From Candidatus Gallimonas intestinigallinarum (GTDB lineage: Bacteria; Bacillota_A; Clostridia; Christensenellales; Borkfalkiaceae), in NCBI GenBank assembly GCA_019116405.1, contig DXBS01000011.1, positions 1 through 7,035 of the forward strand: a stretch of 7,035 nt of DNA, given 5' to 3'. The notes under the pieces are model-generated. The model did no database searches, had not been told where the DNA came from, and was given only the letters and a program-made list of their open reading frames with translations. This document shows, in pieces, positions 1 through 6,421 of the stretch. A program made the position numbers and the translations under genes. Each line of letters opens with the position of its first letter. The stretch's first letter is position 1.

Positions 1-1
1 C

Positions 2-808
2 GACATCGTGCCGCCCCGCCTCGTCGACTGGGTGGGCTTTGAAAACTTCGGCAAGCTCGTGGCGGTGGGCGAATATGCGACGACCTTCTTCAAGATCTTC
101 GGCTGGAACATCCTCTGGGCGGTGCTCTCTACGGGCATCAACTACTTCGGCGGGCTGGCGCTCGCGCTCCTTCTCAATAAGTCCTGCGTCAAAGGAAGGG
201 TGTTCTGGCGGTTTTTCCCCATCCTCGCCTATGCGATCCCCGGGTTCATCACGATGCTCGGCTTTAAGTTCATGTTCGCAAACGGCGGCCCTATCAACTA
301 CTATATCACGCAGGGCGGAGGGGATGCGATCTTTTTCTTCGGCGCGAATTCCACCTGGCCCGCGCGCTTCATCGGGCTCATGGTCAATGCCTGGATCAGC
401 ATCCCGTCCTCCATGCTGCTCGCAACGGGCATCCTCTCCAACGCTAACAAAGACCAATATGAGGCGGCGAAGATCGACGGTGCCAACGCCTTCCAGCAAT
501 TCTGGTACTTGACGCTCCCCTTCGTGGTGTTCGCGACGACGCCCGTCATCCTCTCGCAGTTCATCGGCAACTTCAACAACTTCGGCGTCTTTTACTTCCT
601 TCGGAGCGACGTGGACAAGAGCGCGGGGTATGTGCTTGCCAACGACACCGACCTTCTCATCAATTGGCTGTATAAGATGTCCATCGACAACAACTATTAC
701 TCCATCGGCGCGGCGATCAGCCTGATCATCTTCATCATCACGTCGGTCATCTCGCTCGTCGTCTATATCTTTTCGCCCTCGTACAGGCAGGAGGAAACCT
801 ACCGATGA
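2..808 (+). CDS. Carbohydrate ABC transporter permease, MalF type (5' end outside window)
   Basis: This is an inner-membrane permease of a binding-protein-dependent sugar importer (CUT1 class). It pairs with the MalG-type protein encoded next to it to form the channel, which is driven by a separate ATPase. The reading frame is open to the left edge, and the visible part begins just before the WVGFENF segment that normally follows the first transmembrane helix. The GTG at 8 is therefore unlikely to be the true start, and the gene is truncated by the window. Counting from that GTG, the EAA loop sits at about residues 152-171 (EAAKIDG, then LTLP), the site that contacts the ATPase. The segments PILAYAIPGFI and NFNNFG, and the TDLLINWLYKM stretch near the end, resemble MalF-family maltose/maltodextrin permeases. 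Substrate is inferred from this similarity only; other oligosaccharides are possible. The TGA stop overlaps the next gene's ATG (ATGA), pointing to translational coupling. Confidence 0.9.
   Translation, partial: DIVPPRLVDWVGFENFGKLVAVGEYATTFFKIFGWNILWAVLSTGINYFGGLALALLLNKSCVKGRVFWRFFPILAYAIPGFITMLGFKFMFANGGPINYYITQGGGDAIFFFGANSTWPARFIGLMVNAWISIPSSMLLATGILSNANKDQYEAAKIDGANAFQQFWYLTLPFVVFATTPVILSQFIGNFNNFGVFYFLRSDVDKSAGYVLANDTDLLINWLYKMSIDNNYYSIGAAISLIIFIITSVISLVVYIFSPSYRQEETYR
789..794 (+). promoter_or_regulatory. Ribosome binding site of the MalG-type permease
   Basis: A full AGGAGG lies 10 bases before the ATG at 805, inside the coding sequence of the upstream permease. It supports the overlapping start. 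Confidence 0.8.
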
Positions 809-1650
809 AAAAGAGCAAGAGTATCAAAGTTTCAAGGACGGTGGACGTGGTCATCACCTACGCGATCCTCATTGTCGTGGCGTTCTTCTTTTTCTTCCCC
901 TGTCTGTGGCTGATTTTGGCGTCCTTCTCCGATTCGGGGTCGCTCTACACGCTCAACGGATTTTTCCCCGAGGCGTACAGCTTCCGGAACTACATGAAGC
1001 TGTTCACCGATACGCAGATGTACAACTACCCCGAGTGGTTCGGCAATACGCTGTTCGTTGCCGTCATGAGCTGCATCTTCGGCACGCTGCTCACCATTCT
1101 GACGGCGTACTGCATGTCGCGCTTCAAGTTCAAGAGCCGCAAGGCGCTCATGAAGACGACGCTGGTCCTCGGGATGTTCCCGTCCTTCATGGCAATGACG
1201 GCGGTGTTTTTGCTGATGACGCAGTTCAACTTTATCAACAACCACTGGGGGCTCATCCTCATCTACTCGGCGCAGGCACCCATGGGGTACATGGTGCAGA
1301 AGGGCTTCTTTGATACCATCCCGTCCTCCATCGACGAGGCGGCGCGTCTGGACGGCGCAACCAATTTTCAGGTGTTTCTGAAGATCATTCTGCCGCTCTC
1401 CAAACCCATTCTGGTGTATACGGCGCTGACCTCCTTCACCTGGCCGTGGTCGGACTTCATTCTGCCCAAGCTGCTGCTCCCGACCATGGACAACTGGACG
1501 GTCGCGGTGGGGCTCATGTACCTGGACGAGACGGAATTTGCGCGCTTTGCGGCAGGCTCCATCTTCATCGGCGTACCCATCGTCATTCTCTATTTCTGCC
1601 TTGTCAAATACATGGTCAACGGCATGTCGGCGGGCGCCGTCAAAGAGTAA
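805..1650 (+). CDS. Carbohydrate ABC transporter permease, MalG type
   Basis: This is the second integral membrane subunit of the same sugar importer, 281 residues, the usual length for MalG-type proteins. A short basic N-terminus (KKSKSIK) is followed by about six hydrophobic helices, near residues 14-42, 80-104, 115-140, 146-160, 195-215 and 252-272. The EAA loop is a full match to the family pattern: E178-A-A, G184, I194 and L196-P197. The C-terminus, YMVNGMSAGAVKE, is typical of MalG-type maltodextrin/oligosaccharide permeases, whose end lies near the ATPase. The start is fixed by an AGGAGG ribosome binding site at 789-794 inside the upstream gene and by the 4-base ATGA overlap. No ATPase gene follows, so the energy subunit must be encoded elsewhere (often a shared MsmK-type ATPase in Bacillota) or upstream of the window. 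It appears to be the last gene of its operon, as a terminator lies about 100 bases downstream. Confidence 0.95.
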   Translation: MKKSKSIKVSRTVDVVITYAILIVVAFFFFFPCLWLILASFSDSGSLYTLNGFFPEAYSFRNYMKLFTDTQMYNYPEWFGNTLFVAVMSCIFGTLLTILTAYCMSRFKFKSRKALMKTTLVLGMFPSFMAMTAVFLLMTQFNFINNHWGLILIYSAQAPMGYMVQKGFFDTIPSSIDEAARLDGATNFQVFLKIILPLSKPILVYTALTSFTWPWSDFILPKLLLPTMDNWTVAVGLMYLDETEFARFAAGSIFIGVPIVILYFCLVKYMVNGMSAGAVKE

Positions 1651-1746
1651 CTTCCTTCCCCCACGGCAGGGCAATTTCCCCCTGATCCGCCTTGCCGGGC
1701 GGGTAAGCAGTGGGGCGGCGCTGTTCCTCCAAGCCGCCATCCAAGC
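1651..1746. other. GC-rich structured intergenic stretch, possibly a degenerate interspersed repeat
   Basis: There is no credible gene here. The stretch contains several complementary segments: CCCCAC (1659-1664) with GTGGGG (1710-1715), CCGCC (1687-1691) with GGCGG (1698-1702), and GGCGGC (1714-1719) with GCCGCC (1733-1738). The last two pairs form separate small hairpins, and the first would enclose the inner one. Such C/G-rich folding stretches are common as interspersed repeats in GC-rich Clostridia, but repeat status cannot be shown from a single copy. Confidence 0.4.
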
Positions 1747-1782
1747 AAAGGCTGCGGATCAATTGTTCTGCAGCCTTTTCTC
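1747..1782 (+). terminator. Intrinsic terminator of the sugar permease operon
   Basis: AAAGGCTGCGGA (1747-1758) pairs with TCTGCAGCCTTT (1767-1778), with one G-U pair, around an 8-base loop. The descending arm runs into a T-rich tail (TTTTCTC). It lies about 100 bases after the permease stop. The A-run on the left side could also allow termination from the opposite strand, but no gene reads that way here. Confidence 0.8.
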
Positions 1783-1835
1783 ATACAAAAATACTGTAAA
1801 AAAGCGATATATGATAAATGCTGTCATGTATTTTG

Positions 1836-1935
1836 TGGTATGCCAATACCATAGCAAGGCAAGTGGCAAAATTGTTTTTCTTTTATATTGCCAAAATGGC
1901 ATACTATTCTTGCAATCAATATGCCGGTATGGTAC
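1836..1935. repeat. Cluster of short inverted repeats upstream of the 2012 gene (operator-like)
   Basis: The control region of the following gene holds three palindromic elements. TGGTAT (1836-1841) and ATACCA (1846-1851) are a perfect pair 4 bases apart. TGCCA (1889-1893) and TGGCA (1897-1901) are a pair 3 bases apart. TATGCC occurs at 1839-1844 and 1920-1925, and its complement GGCATA at 1898-1903. In addition, TACCATA (1847-1853) is mirrored by TATGGTA (1928-1934), which runs into the -10 box. The density of related sites suggests a regulator binding site or a foldable region. No regulator is encoded beside it, so the binder is unknown. Confidence 0.45.
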
Positions 1936-1938
1936 AAT
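1910..1938 (+). promoter_or_regulatory. Probable sigma-A promoter for the 2012 gene
   Basis: TTGCAA (1910-1915) and TACAAT (1933-1938) are separated by exactly 17 bases, close to the TTGACA/TATAAT consensus. Transcription would begin near 1945, leaving a leader of about 66 bases before the ATG at 2012. Confidence 0.6.
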
Positions 1939-2011
1939 ATGATCATGCCAGATATAGCTCGGACATTGTGACAACTTGGAAGGCATTGACTTTCAGAATT
2001 TAGAGTGAAAT

Positions 2012-2518
2012 ATGAATAATATGTTGAAAGTGAAAGCATATGAAAGTTTCGGGGTAGTCTTATTAATTTTAATTGCTGCTTTCTTTCTTGGCAGCGGGAT
2101 AATAGTTGCGATTGTAAATGCATTCGGCGATCAGGAGCCAAGACTCTATTATGGTGCCATTTTAGTTTCTGCTGTGGGATGTATATTTCTTGCAATTGCA
2201 ATCCTTGTGCCGGTTTGTTGTACGACATATGATACTTATGATGAAAATGGGATTGTCAGGACAAAACGGGGCAAAGTACTATTGGAAATTAAATGGGGTG
2301 AGGTAATCGAGGCAGAGTATTTGGGATGGATTTGGATATTAGTAGGGGCGCCGCTCTCTTTGTCGCTGTGTATGCGTATGCCGGATCCGACGGCGGAAGG
2401 CGCGAATGCAATGGGAAAATTCATCACGCTGCCGCTGAAAAAGAAGGATGCACGAAAAATTGCAGAGTTTGTGCCTTTGAACATTAAAAATTTGCCAAAG
2501 AAGCGAAAAAGAAGATAG
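2012..2518 (+). CDS. Hypothetical two-helix membrane protein with possible bacterial PH-like domain
   Basis: The 168-residue product is not recognised as a named family. Two strong hydrophobic helices occupy about residues 13-37 and 46-70. A cytoplasm-like C-terminal part follows (about 72-155) with alternating hydrophobic strands and the stretch YDENGI...EIKWGEVIEAEYL, a pattern seen in small membrane proteins with bacterial PH-like (bPH) domains. A very basic tail (KKRKRR) ends it. Function is unknown; a membrane-associated, immunity- or stress-type role would be guesswork. The gene is much AT-richer than the flanking transporter and UvrA genes, suggesting separate origin or weaker selection. 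The ATG at 2012 has only a weak ribosome binding site (AGAGTGA); the in-frame ATG at 2021 is an alternative start. The TAG stop is followed by 47 more open codons in the same frame, so the gene may be a shortened version of a longer one. Confidence 0.7.
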   Translation: MNNMLKVKAYESFGVVLLILIAAFFLGSGIIVAIVNAFGDQEPRLYYGAILVSAVGCIFLAIAILVPVCCTTYDTYDENGIVRTKRGKVLLEIKWGEVIEAEYLGWIWILVGAPLSLSLCMRMPDPTAEGANAMGKFITLPLKKKDARKIAEFVPLNIKNLPKKRKRR

Positions 2519-2662
2519 CTCAGAGAATGTCTTTACGTTGATCCAACATTACAAATTCAGGATTTGTTGTGCGAATTAAAACGGTTGGGCAGAACAGCTG
2601 ATGAAAAAGCAGAAGTAAGAGCATATGTTAATTTTTTGGTCTTGAATCATTTTTTAGAATGA
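2519..2662 (+). pseudogene. Open 47-codon segment in frame after the TAG stop (possible gene remnant)
   Basis: Directly after the TAG at 2516-2518, the same frame stays open for 47 codons up to the TGA at 2660-2662. The translation reads like real protein (for example YVDPTLQIQDLLCELKRLG and RAYVNFLVLNHFLE), with a balanced, amphipathic helix-like composition. It has no good start codon or ribosome binding site of its own; the first possible start is a TTG about 15 codons in. Either the upstream gene has been cut by a nonsense mutation, or this is the tail of a different gene left after a deletion. A chance open frame in AT-rich DNA cannot be excluded. Confidence 0.35.
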
Positions 2663-2681
2663 CATTATTGAGGGGAATGCT

Positions 2682-3236
2682 GTGATAGAGAGGGTGCCGA
2701 ACAAAGAAAGAGTGGAAGTGCTGGGCAGGCTGTCTTTTTATGATTTCCGATCCTGTTCCTTGATCTCCGGGCAGGAGGCGATCATAACATTATCCGAAGA
2801 AGAGAATACCCGCTATTGCGACGTGTGCCTTTATCCTGATGACAAGGACATAAGGAGGAGATATTATCGGCGAGAGAGGTCTCTCATTGGGTTATTCAGC
2901 AAAATGGTTGCGCCGCTGCGTGAGATGTATCTGCTCAACGATGGGGAGCGTTGGATCGTCAACAAAAGGATCGCGCCGCAGCTGAACAAACTACTCTATA
3001 TGTACGGGATCGGCGATCGGGAAACAATGTTGAAAATCTCTGCGCTTTCAGAGGCCGTTGCATTTCTGAAATCAATTCTACGATATAATTCATTTGCCTT
3101 TTTTCTTTTTCCGCAAGAGCAACTGGTGATCGCGCCTACGGATCATATGGATATCTTTATTTTTGGGAAAGATGATCATGCATTCCATCATGTAATCAAT
3201 GAAATTGCGGGGCTGAGAGGCTACTCAATGGTCTAA
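2682..3236 (+). CDS. Hypothetical soluble protein, 184 residues
   Basis: No family is recognised. The product has no signal peptide or transmembrane helix. It contains a charged N-terminal half with a RRRYYRRERS basic patch (about residues 59-68), a helical middle and a C-terminal alpha/beta-looking part (LVIAPTDHMDIFIFGKDD, then a helix). Its size, lone-gene character and AT-rich composition resemble orphan genes of accessory regions, including immunity-type proteins, but no specific motif supports that. The start is GTG at 2682, chosen because AGGGG (2671-2675) lies 6 bases upstream; the nearby ATG at 2677 is out of frame and closes at once. It follows the 2012 gene on the same strand without an obvious promoter or terminator between them, so the two may share a transcript. 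No terminator is visible before the uvrA promoter. Confidence 0.65.
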   Translation: MIERVPNKERVEVLGRLSFYDFRSCSLISGQEAIITLSEEENTRYCDVCLYPDDKDIRRRYYRRERSLIGLFSKMVAPLREMYLLNDGERWIVNKRIAPQLNKLLYMYGIGDRETMLKISALSEAVAFLKSILRYNSFAFFLFPQEQLVIAPTDHMDIFIFGKDDHAFHHVINEIAGLRGYSMV

Positions 3237-3257
3237 AAATAACTCGTTGTGTGCCGA

Positions 3258-3286
3258 TTGACAGTTTGCCGCGGGCATGATACAAT
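3258..3286 (+). promoter_or_regulatory. Promoter of the uvrA-like gene
   Basis: A perfect -35 box TTGACA (3258-3263) and a -10 box TACAAT (3281-3286) are separated by 17 bases. Transcription should start near 3293, giving a leader of roughly 83 bases. Because the -10 box lies downstream of the ATG at 3277, that ATG cannot be the start used by this transcript. Confidence 0.8.
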
Positions 3287-3364
3287 ATTGTACGCTTGAG
3301 AAGCGGAACTTGGCGATGTCAAAAATGGGTTCTCTTTTCCAAGCAAGCAAAAGCAATGACGATC

Positions 3365-3369
3365 AGAGG
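3365..3369 (+). promoter_or_regulatory. Ribosome binding site deciding the uvrA-like start
   Basis: AGAGG ends 6 bases before the ATG at 3376. No comparable site precedes the upstream in-frame ATGs at 3277 and 3316, so the shorter protein is preferred. Confidence 0.65.
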
Positions 3370-3375
3370 TGCAGT

Positions 3376-5853
3376 ATGGCAGACCATATCGAAATCCGCG
3401 GTGCGCGGGTACACAATCTCAAAAATATCAACGTCGACGTGCCGTTGAACGAAATTGTTGGCGTTGCGGGCGTTTCGGGCTCGGGCAAATCTTCGCTCGC
3501 GCTGGGCGTGCTGTACGCCGAGGGCTCGCGTCGCTATCTCGAGGCGCTCTCGACCTACACGCGCCGCCGCATGACCCAGGCGGCAAAGGCACAGGTCGAC
3601 GAAATTTTATATGTCCCCGCCGCGCTTGCGCTGCACCAGCGCCCCGCTGTGCCCGGGATCCGCAGCACGTTCGGCACGGGCACGGAACTTTTGAACAGCC
3701 TGCGCCTCATGTATTCCCGTCTGGCAAGTCACCGCTGTCCCAACGGGCACTACGTTCCCCCTACCCTCGCCGTTGCCGCCGAGCAGGAGCTCGTCTGCCC
3801 CGTGTGCGGCGCAAGGTTCTATGCGCCCTCGGCAGAGGAGCTCGCGTTCAACAGCCGGGGCGCGTGTCCGACGTGCGGCGGCACGGGCATTGTGCGCACG
3901 GTGGACAGGAGCACGCTCGTGCCCGACGAAACGCGCACCATCGACGAGGGCGCCGTTGCCCCGTGGAACTCGCTCATGTGGTCGCTCATGACCGACGTGT
4001 GCCGCGCCATGGGCGTGCGCACGGACGTGCCCTTTTGCGAACTCACCGAGCGGGAGAAGGACATCGTGTTCAACGGCCCCGCCGAAAAGAAGCACATCTT
4101 GTACCGCGCCAAGAACTCTGACGTCGCCACCGAGCTCGACTTCACCTACTACAACGCGGTATACACGGTGGAGAACGCGCTCTCCAAGGTCAAGGACGAG
4201 AGTGGCATGAAGCGCGTGGAGCGCTTTTTAAGGCAGGATGCCTGCCCCGACTGCGGCGGCAGCCGTCTGAGCGAAGAGGCGCGCGCGCCGAAATTGCGCG
4301 GCATATCCCTCGACGAGGTGTGCAAAATGACGCTCACCGAACTTAGGCAATGGGTGGACGGCGTTCCCGCCGGCCTGCCCGCGGAGATGCGCCCCATGGC
4401 GGAGAGCATTTGCGAATCCTTCCGCACGGTTGCAAAGCGGCTCATGGATCTGGGGCTGGGCTATCTCACGCTCGACCGCGCGGCATCCACGCTCTCCACG
4501 GGCGAACGGCAGCGCATGCAGCTTGCCCGCGCCGTGCGCAACCGCACCACCGGCGTTCTGTATGTGCTGGACGAGCCCTCGATCGGGCTGCACCCTTCCA
4601 ATATTGTCGGGCTGGTCGACGTCATGCACGACCTCATTGCCGACGGCAACTCCATTGTGCTCGTCGACCACGACACGCAGATCCTGCGCGTTGCCGACCA
4701 TATCATCGAGCTGGGTCCGGGCGCGGGCGCGGACGGCGGCACCATCATCGCCCGGGGCACAGTGGAGGAGGTTGCGGGAAACGCGCATTCCAAAATAGGA
4801 CCCTATCTTGACGGAACGCGCAAAGAGAAGCTGCGCCCGCAGGTGTCCGCGGAGCAACTGTTTGCAGAGGGCGCCATTCGCCTTTCGACCAATGCCATTC
4901 ACACCGTAAAGCCGCTGGAAGTCGCAATCCCCAAGGGCAGGCTCACGGTGATCACGGGCGTCTCGGGCTCGGGCAAGACGACGCTTATTCTGGAGAGCCT
5001 CATCCCCGCGCTCGAAGCAAAGATCGGCGGCAAAAAACTGCCCGAACATGTACGCGCCATCGAGGCGGAGGGGATCGGACAGGTCAAGCTCATCGACGCC
5101 ACGCCCATAGGCGTCAATGTGCGCTCCACCGTTGCAACGTACGCCAACGTGCATGACGAACTCCGCAAAATTTTTGCGCGCACGGCAGATGCCAAAGCGT
5201 GCGGATACAAGGCGGGCGACTTTTCCTACAACACGGGCAATCTGCGCTGTCCCGTATGCGACGGCACGGGGACGATCAGCCTCGACGTGCAGTTTTTGCC
5301 CGACGTGGAGATTCCCTGTCCCACGTGCCGCGGAACGCGCTACTCGAAGGACGCGCAGCGCGTGCATTATAAGACAAAGGAGGGCGCGGAATATTCCCTG
5401 CCCGAGATCATGGGCATGAGCGTGCATGCCGCGCTTGCTGCCTGCCGCGACATGAAACTCGTGTGCCAGCGCCTGCAGGTGCTCGACGATCTGGGGCTCG
5501 GCTATCTCACCCTCGGTGAGGCGACCCCCGGTCTGTCGGGCGGCGAGGCGCAAAGACTAAAGCTCGCCAGTGAAATGGGCAGGGCGCAGAATGATTCGGT
5601 GTTCGTGTTCGACGAGCCCACGATAGGCTTACATCCCCTCGATGTTCAGACGCTCGTCGGCGTGTTCCAGACGCTCATCGCGCACGGCGCAACGGTCATC
5701 GTGATCGAGCACGACCTTGACGTCATACGCAGTGCCGACTATCTCATTGACATGGGGCCGGGCGGCGGGGACGAGGGCGGCACGATCGTTGCGGCGGGCA
5801 CGCCCGACGAAGTGAAAAACGCACCGACCAGCGTCACGGCAAAGTTTATTTGA
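3376..5853 (+). CDS. uvrA: UvrA-family ABC ATPase lacking the UvrB-binding domain (UvrA2/DrrC-like)
   Basis: This is a DNA-binding tandem ABC ATPase of the UvrA family, 825 residues against about 940 for housekeeping UvrA. ATPase site parts are complete: Walker A at 32-40 (GVSGSGKSS, K38) and 528-536 (K534); signature motifs LSTGE at 373 and LSGGE at 720; Walker B with D399-E400 and D746-E747; switch histidines H432 and H779. Two Cys4 zinc modules are seen: C141/C144/C164/C167 and C625/C628/C648/C651. Between the CPNGH motif (121-125) and C141 only about 15 residues remain where UvrA1 carries its UvrB-binding domain of over 100 residues, so that domain is absent. Family knowledge: such UvrA2/DrrC proteins are linked to tolerance of DNA-binding drugs rather than classic UvrABC excision. 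The start at ATG 3376 has AGAGG 6 bases upstream and begins with the family-like MADHIEIRGARVHNL. The ATGs at 3277 and 3316 are rejected. First signature motif has T where G is usual. It is probably a second uvrA copy. Confidence 0.93.
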   Translation: MADHIEIRGARVHNLKNINVDVPLNEIVGVAGVSGSGKSSLALGVLYAEGSRRYLEALSTYTRRRMTQAAKAQVDEILYVPAALALHQRPAVPGIRSTFGTGTELLNSLRLMYSRLASHRCPNGHYVPPTLAVAAEQELVCPVCGARFYAPSAEELAFNSRGACPTCGGTGIVRTVDRSTLVPDETRTIDEGAVAPWNSLMWSLMTDVCRAMGVRTDVPFCELTEREKDIVFNGPAEKKHILYRAKNSDVATELDFTYYNAVYTVENALSKVKDESGMKRVERFLRQDACPDCGGSRLSEEARAPKLRGISLDEVCKMTLTELRQWVDGVPAGLPAEMRPMAESICESFRTVAKRLMDLGLGYLTLDRAASTLSTGERQRMQLARAVRNRTTGVLYVLDEPSIGLHPSNIVGLVDVMHDLIADGNSIVLVDHDTQILRVADHIIELGPGAGADGGTIIARGTVEEVAGNAHSKIGPYLDGTRKEKLRPQVSAEQLFAEGAIRLSTNAIHTVKPLEVAIPKGRLTVITGVSGSGKTTLILESLIPALEAKIGGKKLPEHVRAIEAEGIGQVKLIDATPIGVNVRSTVATYANVHDELRKIFARTADAKACGYKAGDFSYNTGNLRCPVCDGTGTISLDVQFLPDVEIPCPTCRGTRYSKDAQRVHYKTKEGAEYSLPEIMGMSVHAALAACRDMKLVCQRLQVLDDLGLGYLTLGEATPGLSGGEAQRLKLASEMGRAQNDSVFVFDEPTIGLHPLDVQTLVGVFQTLIAHGATVIVIEHDLDVIRSADYLIDMGPGGGDEGGTIVAAGTPDEVKNAPTSVTAKFI

Positions 5854-5883
5854 TAAAATTTCTTGCATTGGGGAGCAGACAGA

Positions 5884-5935
5884 ACAAAACCACGGGGCGG
5901 CGGGCGCAAAAGCGCCCGCCGCCCCGTGGTTTTGT
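5884..5935. terminator. Two-way intrinsic terminator between convergent uvrA-like and cupin genes
   Basis: A perfect 24-bp inverted repeat has arms at 5884-5907 and 5912-5935, with a GC-rich core and a 4-base AAAA loop. A-rich sequence on the left and T-rich sequence on the right give a U-run on either strand. It sits 30 bases after the uvrA-like stop and 10 bases after the cupin stop on the opposite strand, so it can end both transcripts. Confidence 0.92.
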
Positions 5936-5945
5936 CTTTTCTTCG

Positions 5946-6296
5946 TTACATAACTGCGTCCGTCGCGGTGTAGCCCTCGAGCGAGTTCTGTCTGACCTGG
6001 ATGCAGACATACCTGATCGCACTGTCTGCTGCGGCGAAGAACTGCCGCTTTGCCGCGGGAGCGATGCGCAGCCAGTCGCCCGCCTTGAGGGCGACCTCCT
6101 CGCCGTCGATGACCGCCTTGCCTGCGCCCTCCAAAATGCCGTAGATCTCCTCATTGCACTTGTGCGCATGGACAAAGGGAACGCCTGCGCCCGCGGGCAG
6201 AAGGTTGATGCTCACCTCTGCGCCCGTCAGGGAGAGTGCGTCATGAAGTTCGGTGCGCGCCCCGTCGGCGACGCTGACGTTGCTGTAATTGGACAT
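5946..6296 (-). CDS. Small single-domain cupin protein
   Basis: The 116-residue product is one compact cupin beta-barrel. Cupin motif 1 is clear: H43-A-H45, then E50 and G57, in the HxH(X)4E(X)6G pattern that binds a metal ion. Motif 2 (G73 to P80, then AAKRQ) has Gln85 where most metal cupins carry the fourth ligand histidine, and Ala82 for the usual Gly, so the metal site may be three-ligand or use a different partner. It is cytoplasmic, with no signal peptide. Reaction and substrate are unknown; related small cupins are often linked with stress or quinone/aldehyde responses. The start at 6296 is chosen because AGGAGG (6305-6310 on this strand) lies 8 bases upstream; a longer reading of the frame to 6416 would cross its promoter. 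It is divergent from the HxlR regulator, which is probably its controller. Confidence 0.88.
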   Translation of the reverse strand: MSNYSNVSVADGARTELHDALSLTGAEVSINLLPAGAGVPFVHAHKCNEEIYGILEGAGKAVIDGEEVALKAGDWLRIAPAAKRQFFAAADSAIRYVCIQVRQNSLEGYTATDAVM

Positions 6297-6327
6297 AATA
6301 TTTACCTCCTGATCTGATTGTGCCTGT

Positions 6328-6356
6328 ATTGTAGCGCAAAAAGTTACGACTGTCAC
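6328..6356 (-). promoter_or_regulatory. Promoter of the cupin gene
   Basis: On the minus strand GTGACA (plus 6351-6356) and TACAAT (plus 6328-6333) are separated by 17 bases. A GTAAC element (plus 6343-6347) lies inside the spacer, where a bound regulator would block polymerase. Confidence 0.65.
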
Positions 6357-6416
6357 GGTTGTTACAATTTGATTACTCACATATATTTTTGTAACTTGGT
6401 ATATTTTTAATACCAA
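6343..6416. promoter_or_regulatory. Probable HxlR-type operator region between the divergent genes
   Basis: GTTAC occurs at 6343-6347 and 6361-6365, a related ATTAC at 6372-6376, and the complement GTAAC at 6391-6395; GTTACA (6361-6366) and TGTAAC (6390-6395) form an inverted pair. Next to these, TTGGTAT (6396-6402) and ATACCAA (6410-6416) make a 7-bp palindrome with a 7-base spacer, ending 5 bases before the -35 box of the regulator gene. HxlR proteins bind as dimers to such sites in shared divergent promoters. Which element is the true operator cannot be decided from sequence alone. Confidence 0.55.
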
Positions 6417-6421
6417 TGGAC

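Noticed and set aside
832..1740. 302-codon frame on the minus strand
   Set aside because: It is antisense to the MalG-type permease, is rich in Arg, His and Glu as expected for a mirror frame, and lacks a plausible ribosome binding site or domain.
2682..3236. Immunity protein of a polymorphic toxin system
   Set aside because: Size and AT-rich setting fit, but there is no toxin gene nearby and no recognisable immunity-family motif, so it is left as hypothetical.
4228..5553. Long open frame of 441 codons on the minus strand
   Set aside because: It lies entirely inside the uvrA-like gene in an antisense frame; GC-rich codon use keeps such frames open, and the translation has no family motif.
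5850..6317. 155-codon plus-strand frame over the cupin gene
   Set aside because: It runs through the terminator hairpin and antisense to a cupin with clear motifs and ribosome binding site.
6297..6416. N-terminal extension of the cupin up to 6416
   Set aside because: It would cover the cupin promoter and operator region; the AGGAGG at 6305-6310 fixes the start at 6296.
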